From the NCBI GenBank assembly GCA_040752395.1, contig JBFMHD010000181.1, positions 1 to 5,613 on the forward strand: DNA of 5,613 bases. The letters run 5' to 3'. The notes under the pieces are model-generated. The model was not told the origin of the DNA and made no database searches. It was given only the letters and a program-made list of their open reading frames with translations. Below are positions 1 to 5,504 of this stretch, piece by piece (the stretch's first letter is position 1; the number at the start of each line of letters is the position of its first letter). The position numbers and the translations under genes are program-made. Source of the DNA: JBFMHD01 sp040752395 [NCBI: Candidatus Hydrogenedentota bacterium]. Lineage in GTDB: Bacteria > JBFMHD01.

Positions 1-278
1 TGCTGATATATTTTATTAAATGGATCTTTATCAAAGTAGTTTAAATCACGTGCTATATAAAAAATGCTCTGAACTTCAGCAGCAGATGCTTTAGAAATAA
101 ATAAAAAATTTGATTGTCTTGAGAAGTCTTCTGGTATATTAGACATTATTGAAACCTCAGCTCGTAAACCTTGATCTTTTCTGAACTTTTCACTATTATT
201 TATAGTTTCATAAATCAATTTCACAAGAATTCTTGCCTCTTTCCAGCAATCTAAATCTTCAAACCTCTTTATTCTCAT
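1..278 (-). CDS. Four-helix-bundle protein (23S rRNA intervening-sequence type), 3' end outside window
   Basis: The first 92 codons are open from an ATG at 276-278 to the window edge. The start reads MRIKRFEDLDCWKEAR, a typical opening of the four-helix-bundle family first found inside 23S rRNA intervening sequences, and residues of the type SIMSNI..DFSRQSN and ISKASAAEVQS match its later helices. The molecular function of the family is unknown. GAGG at 285-288 lies 6 nt before the ATG, and the gene starts 36 nt after the stop of the large redox gene. Compared with remembered relatives, about five residues seem missing after RKDQGL and about five after RQSN, and the usual AEG tripeptide reads PED. 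It may therefore be a diverged or decaying copy, although no stop or frameshift is visible. It is not inside an rRNA gene here. Confidence 0.85.
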   Translation of the reverse strand, partial: MRIKRFEDLDCWKEARILVKLIYETINNSEKFRKDQGLRAEVSIMSNIPEDFSRQSNFLFISKASAAEVQSIFYIARDLNYFDKDPFNKIYQ

Positions 279-302
279 TCCTTACCTCGCTCCTTCTTTC
301 TT

Positions 303-332
303 AACGCAAGAACGCTATAACGTCATTAACGC
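303..332 (+). repeat. Degenerate AACG-octamer array at the 3' end of the HdrA-like gene
   Basis: AACG cores occur at 303, 311 and 319, exactly 8 bp apart, and again at 328, one base out of register. The units AACGCAAG and AACGCTAT resemble the AACGCAAN array at 1141-1172 but lie in the opposite orientation. The TAG stop of the large gene (315-317) falls inside the array, so the last few residues (LMTL) are probably repeat-derived. The degeneracy makes this a moderate call. Confidence 0.5.
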
Positions 333-3300
333 GGCTTCAACAACTGCGGACAGCTGTTCCAGCTTGAAATTTCTGACAAATATTCCGCGTTTCGGGCAGG
401 TTGCCATACAGTTGCCGCAACCATGACATAATTTTATATCCACCTCAACAGTCTTTTTGACAAGGCCTTCTCTCATGTATTCTATCAACGTGATAGCTTT
501 ATACGGGCAGGGATCAATACAGTATGCGCAGCCATCACAATTAGCATCTATGACTTCAGAGATTCTTGGTTCTATTTCCATTTTGTCTTTGGATAAAATA
601 ACTCCGGCACGTGTTGCAGCAGCCATTGCCTGCAGAATTGTTTCAGGAACGTTTTTCGGACCGTGTGCGGTACCGCAGACAAACACTCCCTCAGTTGCAA
701 AATCAACGGGTCGTAACTTCATATGAGCTTCAAGAAAAAAGTTGTCGGCATTAAGCGGTACTTTTAATTTCTGGGCTATATCATTGTTGGTTTCATTGGC
801 TTCAATAGCTGATGATAATACAACAAGGTCAGTTGGTAAATCAAGTGTGGTATTGAGTATTATATCCTTTACCGACACGTTCAAGGTATCGCCATTAATG
901 TTAACACCTGGTTTCTCTCCATCAAACCTTACGAATATAATGCCTGACTCTCTTGCTTTTCTGTAAAGTTTTTCATAAAAACCATAAGTTCTGATATCTT
1001 TATGCAGGATATAAACATTTATATCAGGACTGATTTCCTTTAATTTTAATGCGTTCTTTATTGCGGTAGAACAGCAGACGCGGCTACAGTATTCTCGTGG
1101 TGCTTCGCGCGAACCCACACATTGAATCATAACTACGGTATTTGCGTTGTTGCGTTGTTGCGTTATTGCGTTGTTTGATAATTTTTCTTCGAGTTCCATC
1201 TGCGTTATAATATTTTTGTTTTGACCGTAGAGATATTCAGTTGGTTTATATTCTTTAGCACCTGTTGCAACGATTATAACGCCGTGACTGATCTTCTTTT
1301 CACCATCTGGAGTTTTGAGAGTCGTTTCAAATTTCGGTATACTGCCTTGTATGGCAGATACTTCGGAATTAAGATAAACGGATATAAGCTTGTTGCTTTT
1401 TACTTTGGAGATAACATCGTTCAATTTATTTACGATATCTCCATCAGCGCTGTAATGAATCTTTTTAGTCAGACCGCCGAGTTCACCGGTTTTTTCAACA
1501 AGATGCACGGAAAACCCGCTCCCTGCAAGTTCGAGTCCAGCGGTCATACCCGCTATGCCGCCGCCTATTACAAGCGCAGATTTTGTGATCTCAACAAACT
1601 GTGGATATAAACTATCATTAAACTTGACTTTGGTAACAGCCATTCTTATAAGGTCTTTAGCTTTTTCAGTGGCTAAATTCGGCTGATGCATATGTACCCA
1701 CGAACACTGGTCTCTAATATTAGCCATCTCAAAAAGATAGGGATTTAATCCTGCGGATTTTAAGGTATCCATAAAGAGCGGTTCGTGTGTTCTCGGTGTG
1801 CAGGAAGCTACCACCACGCGGTTTAAACCTTTTTCTATAATAACGTTTTTTATTTTTTCGCAGGTATCAGCTGAACAGGTGTATAGATTATTCTCGCAAT
1901 AGACAACGTTCGGCAGAGTTTTAGCGTATTCAACAGTCTCAGGAACGTTTACCACGCTGGCGATGTTTGTACCACAGTGACAGATAAATACACCGACTTT
2001 TGGTTCCTCTTTGCTCACATCTCTTTCAGGTGGGTATTCTTTTTGGGTTAAAAGCTGGCCTCGTACGTCACTTAACAGACTTAAGCACTTTGAAACAGCA
2101 GCATCTGATTCCATAACAGTCTCAGGTATATCTTTAGGTCCTGTTGAGACACCGGCTACGAAAACGCCATCGATATTGGTCTTGACCGGATTCAGAGGGT
2201 CAGTATCAATAAACCCGTCATCATTTTCTTTAAGATTGAGTAAACTAGCTAACATTTTTGTAGGTCCTGAATATATGCCGACGCAAAGCACAACAAGGTC
2301 AAACTCTTCTTCAATCACTTCTGCTTCTTTACCTATATATTGAAGTTTAAGGTTTTTTGTGCTTGGGATCTGCTTTAGCGTTGAAGGGCTTGCTTTAATA
2401 TAGCGAATACCTTGTTTCTTTGCTCTTTCATAATATAATTCATAACCTTTGCCGAAGGCGCGTATGTCTCTATAAAAGATAGTGCATTCAAGGTCATGTT
2501 TGTGTTCTTTGGCAATGACTGCTTCTTTTGTTGCGTACATACAGCATACCGAAGAACAATACATTCTTTCAGTATCTCTTGATCCTACGCATTGTATGAA
2601 TGCTACTTTTTTAGGTTCGGTTTTATCATAAGGACGTAGTATATGACCTGCAAAAGGACCGGAAGCTGAAAGTATTCTTTCAAACTCAAGCGAGGTAATA
2701 ACGTTCGGATACCTGCGGTATCCGAATTCACCAGCGGCTTCGGGATTAAATACTTCATAGCCAGGTGTTAGTATAACAGCACCGACAGAAAGCTCGCTTG
2801 TTTTATCCTGGTCATCATAATTGATAGCTTCAGCCTGGCATACCATTTTACAAATTCCGCAGTCATCATAGTTAAGGTGGATGCAGGCGTTTTTATCAAT
2901 CACTGGTTTATTGGGCACCATCTGCGGATACATAAGATAAATAGATGAACGACTGTCAATCCCCTGATTAAAATCGTTGGGGATAGGTTTTGGTTTTCGA
3001 TTGCTTGAAGATGTAGAGATAGTTTTACCTGTTGGGCAGATAAAATCACAGGCTCTGCAGACCCAGCATTCCTCACTGTTTTTACTGAACGGTGTTTCAA
3101 CTTTTCTTCGAGGGCCGCGGCCGATAAAACCGAGTGCTTTTCGTCCCATTCGTTCTTCGCACATCCTCACGCATAATCCACAGTAAACACAATCTTCATT
3201 CTTCTTTTTTATTCTGACCTCTTTCACGCCTAAATCAGAGGCTATCTTTTGTATAATTGGTGAATCTGGACATCTGGCGAGCAATAATTCTGCAATTATT

Positions 3301-3560
3301 TTTCTTGCATTTTTTACCCGGTCAGTATCGGTTTGGATAGACAGGCCATTTAACGCGGGGTAAGAGCAGGAAGCCTGAAGCGATGGGGCTCTGCCTTGCT
3401 GATGCACCTCAACAAGACATAGTCTGCAAGCGCCATAAGGCACAAGCGCTTTATGATGGCATAAGGTCGGGACTTTTAATCCCATCATTTCAATGCATTG
3501 AAGCAGCGTTTTATCTTCAGGGAACTCTTTTTTTATACCGTTGATAGTTAATTCAACCAC
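315..3560 (-). CDS. NuoG-like/HdrA-like fusion iron-sulfur flavoprotein (1081 aa)
   Basis: This is a soluble multi-cofactor electron-transfer subunit. Residues 1-80 form a [2Fe-2S] ferredoxin domain (C34, C45, C48, C65). Residues 120-180 hold two [4Fe-4S] motifs (C124/127/130/134 and C165/168/171/175). A further ferredoxin-like motif is C226/C234/C237/C241. An HdrA-type module follows at about 215-495, with its cluster motif CVGSRD...YCSSVCC (C324, C335, C339, C340) but no GxGxxG. The HdrA N-terminal domain starts at CHCG (C527, C529). A complete FAD Rossmann motif lies at G666/G668/G671 with E689, a second CVGSR...CC motif at C814-C830, and two C-terminal [4Fe-4S] motifs at C1008-C1018 and C1045-C1055. 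The GTG start is preceded by AGGAGAG. HdrA proteins bifurcate or confurcate electrons with Hdr, hydrogenase or dehydrogenase partners; the partner here is not visible. Residues 797-807 are encoded by a repeat array. Confidence 0.94.
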   Translation of the reverse strand: MVELTINGIKKEFPEDKTLLQCIEMMGLKVPTLCHHKALVPYGACRLCLVEVHQQGRAPSLQASCSYPALNGLSIQTDTDRVKNARKIIAELLLARCPDSPIIQKIASDLGVKEVRIKKKNEDCVYCGLCVRMCEERMGRKALGFIGRGPRRKVETPFSKNSEECWVCRACDFICPTGKTISTSSSNRKPKPIPNDFNQGIDSRSSIYLMYPQMVPNKPVIDKNACIHLNYDDCGICKMVCQAEAINYDDQDKTSELSVGAVILTPGYEVFNPEAAGEFGYRRYPNVITSLEFERILSASGPFAGHILRPYDKTEPKKVAFIQCVGSRDTERMYCSSVCCMYATKEAVIAKEHKHDLECTIFYRDIRAFGKGYELYYERAKKQGIRYIKASPSTLKQIPSTKNLKLQYIGKEAEVIEEEFDLVVLCVGIYSGPTKMLASLLNLKENDDGFIDTDPLNPVKTNIDGVFVAGVSTGPKDIPETVMESDAAVSKCLSLLSDVRGQLLTQKEYPPERDVSKEEPKVGVFICHCGTNIASVVNVPETVEYAKTLPNVVYCENNLYTCSADTCEKIKNVIIEKGLNRVVVASCTPRTHEPLFMDTLKSAGLNPYLFEMANIRDQCSWVHMHQPNLATEKAKDLIRMAVTKVKFNDSLYPQFVEITKSALVIGGGIAGMTAGLELAGSGFSVHLVEKTGELGGLTKKIHYSADGDIVNKLNDVISKVKSNKLISVYLNSEVSAIQGSIPKFETTLKTPDGEKKISHGVIIVATGAKEYKPTEYLYGQNKNIITQMELEEKLSNNAITQQRNNANTVVMIQCVGSREAPREYCSRVCCSTAIKNALKLKEISPDINVYILHKDIRTYGFYEKLYRKARESGIIFVRFDGEKPGVNINGDTLNVSVKDIILNTTLDLPTDLVVLSSAIEANETNNDIAQKLKVPLNADNFFLEAHMKLRPVDFATEGVFVCGTAHGPKNVPETILQAMAAATRAGVILSKDKMEIEPRISEVIDANCDGCAYCIDPCPYKAITLIEYMREGLVKKTVEVDIKLCHGCGNCMATCPKRGIFVRNFKLEQLSAVVEAALMTL
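1141..1172 (-). repeat. Octamer array AACGCAAN x4 inside the HdrA-like gene
   Basis: On the minus strand four units run without spacers: AACGCAAT, AACGCAAC, AACGCAAC and AACGCAAA. They encode the Asn/Gln-rich stretch N797-N807 between LEEKLSN and TVVMIQCVGSR, where relatives have a short loop. The 8-bp period is not a codon multiple, so each unit is read in a different frame, which is why the peptide is not itself periodic. Taking out three units (24 bp) would leave a normal-looking short loop in frame. This supports a tolerated insertion or expansion in a surface loop. Confidence 0.88.
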
Positions 3561-3564
3561 AAAG

Positions 3565-3571
3565 CTCTCCT
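3565..3571 (-). promoter_or_regulatory. Shine-Dalgarno of the HdrA-like gene, fixing a GTG start
   Basis: AGGAGAG on the minus strand ends 4 nt before the GTG at 3558-3560 (6 nt counting from AGGAG). The following codons give VELTINGIK, the expected first strand of a [2Fe-2S] domain. This supports GTG rather than a later ATG as start. Confidence 0.8.
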
Positions 3572-3577
3572 AAATAG

Positions 3578-3601
3578 GCACAGAGGCACAGAGGCACAAA
3601 G
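3578..3601 (+). repeat. GCACARAG octamer array A (3 units)
   Basis: On the plus strand the units are GCACAGAG, GCACAGAG and GCACAAAG. This is the only array of its family oriented against the genes. It lies just upstream of the Shine-Dalgarno of the HdrA-like gene and directly abuts the stop codon of the four-helix-bundle relic (3602-3604). With array B (3805-3836) it forms a long imperfect inverted repeat around that relic. Confidence 0.9.
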
Positions 3602-3803
3602 TTAAGAACCTCTTATTTTCTTTATTAAACTACCGAGCATACGTTCAATCTCACGAGATAATTCATAAATTTTTTCAAAAGTTTCTTTGTTAATATAATT
3701 TAAATCAAAAGCAATTTCTATTTGGGTCTGCATTTCATAAATTGAACTTTGAGACATTACTCATTGATTTTTGCCAGACTATCAAATCTTTATAAGTTTT
3801 CAT
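3602..3803 (-). pseudogene. Four-helix-bundle protein relic with internal deletion
   Basis: Both ends of a four-helix-bundle gene are recognisable on the minus strand in different frames. From an ATG at 3801-3803 the sequence reads MKTYKDLIVWQKSM, the canonical opening of the family, then stops after about nine further residues. From about 3757 to the TAA at 3602-3604 a second frame reads 51 residues with SSIYEMQTQIEIAFDLNYI, then FEKIYELSREIERML, the canonical last two helices. Roughly 55 residues in the middle, including the usual SNIAEG segment, are absent and the halves are out of frame by one base. The first 14 bases overlap the end of the HATPase reading frame. Octamer arrays flank it in inverted orientation. 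The relic is dead as a protein and accounts for most of the gap between the two flanking genes. Confidence 0.87.
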
Positions 3804-4278
3804 ACTCTGTGCCTTTGCCACTTTGTGCCTTTGTGCCTTGTTTAATCACATAATCAAAACTCAAATTCACCTCGGGATGGGTTGCTCTCAATACTTTCAG
3901 AGTTTTCTCTATATCTCCGATGGGTTTCATATCGATATGATCCATCTTAAACGTTGCAATAACCTTTGTGCCTCTGTGCCTCTGTGCCTCTGTGCCTTCC
4001 CCTGTACAACTTTCAATCTTCATTTCGCCTTCTGCTTCCCTGCACGCCTGAGAAAGCATCGATAACCCGAGTCCAAACTTCTTCCCTTGTTTCGTTGTAT
4101 AAAACGGATTTGCTGCATTTTCTAAAGATTCTTTATCCATACCTTTGCCGTTATCCTCAATTTCAAGTGTCAGAAAATCATCTTTCTTGTTTTCTATCAT
4201 TCTAATATCGATCCTGCTTGCGCCTGCTCTTAAAGAGTTTTCTACGATATCCATAATATGTAACGATAAATCTTCCAT
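3790..4278 (-). CDS. Stand-alone HATPase_c ATP-binding protein with repeat-modified C-terminus (162 aa)
   Basis: This is a GHKL-fold ATP-binding protein without histidine-kinase H-box, membrane or sensor segments, so it is more like an anti-sigma or serine-kinase type regulator than a sensor kinase. The N-box is at N14 in DIVENSLRAGA, the G1 box is D42-N-G44-K-G46-M, PFYTTK lies at 58-63, the G2 box is G69-L-G71-L, and the G3 box falls around G95-T104. The G3 box is split by an eight-residue insertion (about 97-104, EAQRHRGT) encoded by octamer array C. The segment HIDMKPIGDIEKT matches genes of this type found beside hydrogenase and NADH-dehydrogenase-like clusters. After about residue 146 the tail KQGTKAQSGKGTEYENL comes from octamer array B and the start of the four-helix-bundle relic, so the native C-terminus appears lost. 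The ATG directly follows the PHP stop codon. Substrate and partner are unknown. Confidence 0.9.
   Translation of the reverse strand: MEDLSLHIMDIVENSLRAGASRIDIRMIENKKDDFLTLEIEDNGKGMDKESLENAANPFYTTKQGKKFGLGLSMLSQACREAEGEMKIESCTGEGTEAQRHRGTKVIATFKMDHIDMKPIGDIEKTLKVLRATHPEVNLSFDYVIKQGTKAQSGKGTEYENL
3805..3836 (-). repeat. GCACARAG octamer array B (4 units) forming the HATPase C-terminus
   Basis: Minus-strand units are GCACAAAG, GCACAAAG, TGGCAAAG (degenerate) and GCACAGAG. The array is followed by TATGAAAAC, the start of the four-helix-bundle relic. It is translated as part of the HATPase tail (KAQSGKGTE region) and is inverted with respect to array A at 3578-3601. Confidence 0.88.
3964..3995 (-). 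repeat. GCACARAG octamer array C (4 units) inside the HATPase gene
   Basis: Minus-strand units are three GCACAGAG followed by GCACAAAG. They encode the string GTEAQRHRGTK within the ATP-binding G3 box. The last unit supplies the GGC ACA AAG codons of the family's own GTK motif, so a native near-match to the unit may have seeded the array. Three extra units add 24 bp and keep the frame. Confidence 0.92.
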
Positions 4279-4998
4279 CTATAAAACTACCCTTCTTCCC
4301 TCCTCTCCAAGAAACGACTTTTTTATTTCTAAAAAACTCGGTTCTTTTAAGTAAAATTGTGTGAACCGCTGACCGATCTCATCTAATCTGTGTGCATCAG
4401 ATGATATGATGACAGGTAATAACAGGTTTTCATACTCATATACTTTTGGGGTAGCTATTACTTCAACAGCATCAAGTTTTACATTTGTGGGTATAAATCC
4501 AAGTTGTCCTATAATGCTGAAACTTTGCCTGTCTATGTGTGAAGCAATCGCAAGACCATTAAGTTCGTGTATCTTTTCAACTATATCATCAACTGATAAA
4601 TTTGTAGCACCGATCAACAATTTCCTGTTAAACTCAACCACCTCGTCAAACTCGTTGACAACCACCTGCTCACCATACAATTTCTCGTTGTTTTCGCCTG
4701 ATAAATTGTCGTAAACTATCTTCTGCATATATAACATATTCTCATCGTCATCAAATAATGCAAGTATATGCACTTCTTCTCTTGATGTTACCTCAATACC
4801 CCTGATCACGGTCAACCCGGTTTTTTGAGCACACTTACGTACAGCGGAAACGTTTTCACAGGAATTGTGGTCACATATACCTATTATGTCCATTCCTGTC
4901 TCGATTGCACGGTTGACAATCTTTCGTGGAGACATCTCGAGTTCGGCACAGGGTGATAGACAGGTATGTAAATGTAAATCTGTTTTAAACATCTTCAT
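4279..4998 (-). CDS. PHP-domain metal-dependent phosphoesterase (239 aa)
   Basis: The full set of nine PHP metal ligands is present: H9 and H11 in DLHLHT, D43 and H44 in CDHNS, E69 in RGIEVT, H77 in EEVHIL, H154 in ASHIDR, D201 and H203 in SSDAHRL. An active phosphoesterase with a multinuclear metal site is therefore expected in the cytoplasm; the substrate is unknown. The length and single-domain layout suit the TrpH/YciV-like group and exclude a DNA polymerase III alpha subunit. The start ATG (4996-4998) overlaps the end of the DRTGG gene by 14 bp, with GAGG about 5 nt upstream; a second ATG two codons later is a possible alternative. The stop TAG directly abuts the HATPase ATG, implying translational coupling of all three small genes. 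Residues 83-140 form a less conserved insert between the two halves of the metal site. Confidence 0.93.
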   Translation of the reverse strand: MKMFKTDLHLHTCLSPCAELEMSPRKIVNRAIETGMDIIGICDHNSCENVSAVRKCAQKTGLTVIRGIEVTSREEVHILALFDDDENMLYMQKIVYDNLSGENNEKLYGEQVVVNEFDEVVEFNRKLLIGATNLSVDDIVEKIHELNGLAIASHIDRQSFSIIGQLGFIPTNVKLDAVEVIATPKVYEYENLLLPVIISSDAHRLDEIGQRFTQFYLKEPSFLEIKKSFLGEEGRRVVL

Positions 4999-5338
4999 CT
5001 TGTCCTCTTATACCGAGTTGATATAATTTACCAACAACCTGAAACGCATTCATTTCAGTATTTAATACTGGTATTTTTTCATCCACAGCCTTCTTCAATG
5101 TTTCCTCATCAGGTCGTCTGTTATTAACAATCAATATAGCGGATAATTCTTTCATACTTGCAACCGCAATAATATTTAAGTGTGTTTGTAAAGTCACCCA
5201 GAGGTCACCTTTGCTTGAGTGGGCAATGACATCGCTCAGCATATCACTCACATAACCACCGCTGACCTCTCTATCAAGTAAACTATCACCTGCTATCACG
5301 TTTAATTTTAAATTTTCTACAATGTTTTTAAGTTTCAT
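4985..5338 (-). CDS. DRTGG-domain protein (117 aa)
   Basis: The protein consists of a single DRTGG domain, a fold named from a motif in the middle regions of some phosphotransacetylases and CBS-domain proteins; its ligand is not established. The signature here is D22-R23-E-V-S-G27-G28, followed by YVSDMLSDV, GDLWVTLQTH (44-53), an AILIVNNRRPDEE stretch (67-79) and an IPVLNTEMNAF strand-turn (89-99). Length and start (MKLKNIV) match stand-alone family members. It opens the DRTGG-PHP-HATPase run and overlaps the PHP gene by 14 bp, with the overlap encoding its last residues, GQDEDV. A ligand-sensing role is plausible but inferred. Its Shine-Dalgarno is 28 nt from the ATG because an octamer array lies between them. 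No other start codon is in frame before the upstream TAG, so the ATG call is firm. Confidence 0.92.
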   Translation of the reverse strand: MKLKNIVENLKLNVIAGDSLLDREVSGGYVSDMLSDVIAHSSKGDLWVTLQTHLNIIAVASMKELSAILIVNNRRPDEETLKKAVDEKIPVLNTEMNAFQVVGKLYQLGIRGQDEDV

Positions 5339-5339
5339 A

Positions 5340-5363
5340 CTTTGTGCCTCTGTGTCTCTGTGC
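5340..5363 (-). repeat. GCACARAG octamer array D (3 units) between Shine-Dalgarno and start codon
   Basis: Minus-strand units are GCACAGAG, ACACAGAG and GCACAAAG, followed by TATG, the DRTGG start. The array is exactly 24 bp. Removing it would place AGGAGG 6 nt from the ATG, an ordinary spacing. Confidence 0.9.
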
Positions 5364-5366
5364 CTT

Positions 5367-5374
5367 CTCCTCCT
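5367..5374 (-). promoter_or_regulatory. Displaced Shine-Dalgarno (AGGAGGAG) of the DRTGG gene
   Basis: This is a near-perfect anti-Shine-Dalgarno match on the minus strand, 28 nt from the only usable start codon at 5336-5338. Nothing else downstream of it looks like a start. It is best explained as the original ribosome-binding site, pushed away by octamer array D. Confidence 0.7.
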
Positions 5375-5406
5375 CTGAAAAACGCTGTAACTCTAATAAT
5401 TCGGGG

Positions 5407-5479
5407 TACAGGCTACAGGCTACGGACTACAGCCGGCTGGAGCCCGAAGCCCGGAGCCTGAAGTCCGGAGCCTGAAGCC
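5407..5479. repeat. GC-rich heptamer inverted array (7-bp units)
   Basis: The left half reads TACAGGC, TACAGGC, TACGGAC, TACAGCC on the plus strand. The right half reads AGCCCGA, AGCCCGG, AGCCTGA, AGTCCGG, AGCCTGA, AGCC. Read on the minus strand, the right half gives GGCTTCAGGCTCCGGACT, close to the left half's GGCTACAGGCTACGGACT, so the arms can pair imperfectly around GCCGGCTGG. It is much richer in GC than the surroundings. It could act as a hairpin between the upstream gene and the DRTGG gene, but there is no T-run typical of an intrinsic terminator. It resembles in style the short tandemly repeated heptamers known from cyanobacteria. Confidence 0.85.
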
Positions 5480-5504
5480 AACATATCATCTTTAGTTTTT
5501 CATA

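Noticed and set aside
1-278. 23S rRNA intervening sequence
   Set aside because: The encoded protein family fits, but no rRNA sequence flanks it; it follows a protein-coding gene.
1221-1610. A 129-codon open frame on the plus strand
   Set aside because: It lies wholly antisense to the HdrA-like gene over its conserved FAD region, its translation resembles no family and it has no ribosome-binding site.
2900-3100. A 66-codon minus-strand frame inside the HdrA-like gene
   Set aside because: It overlaps the cysteine-rich ferredoxin part in another frame; the conserved cysteine spacing belongs to the main frame.
3561-3789. Riboswitch or small RNA in the HATPase-HdrA gap
   Set aside because: The gap is explained by the four-helix-bundle relic and array A; no conserved RNA pattern was recognisable.
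3964-3995. CRISPR-like repeat
   Set aside because: Units are 8 bp with no spacers, so this is a tandem array and not a CRISPR.
3790-4278. Two-component sensor histidine kinase
   Set aside because: There is no H-box, dimerisation helix, sensor or membrane segment, and the protein starts directly at the N-box helix.
4279-4998. Histidinol phosphatase or DNA polymerase PHP domain
   Set aside because: The single short domain and its neighbours do not fit a polymerase, and there is no histidine biosynthesis context; only a general PHP phosphoesterase call is supported.
5407-5479. Intrinsic terminator
   Set aside because: The hairpin potential is imperfect and no T-run follows on either strand, so it is listed as a repeat.
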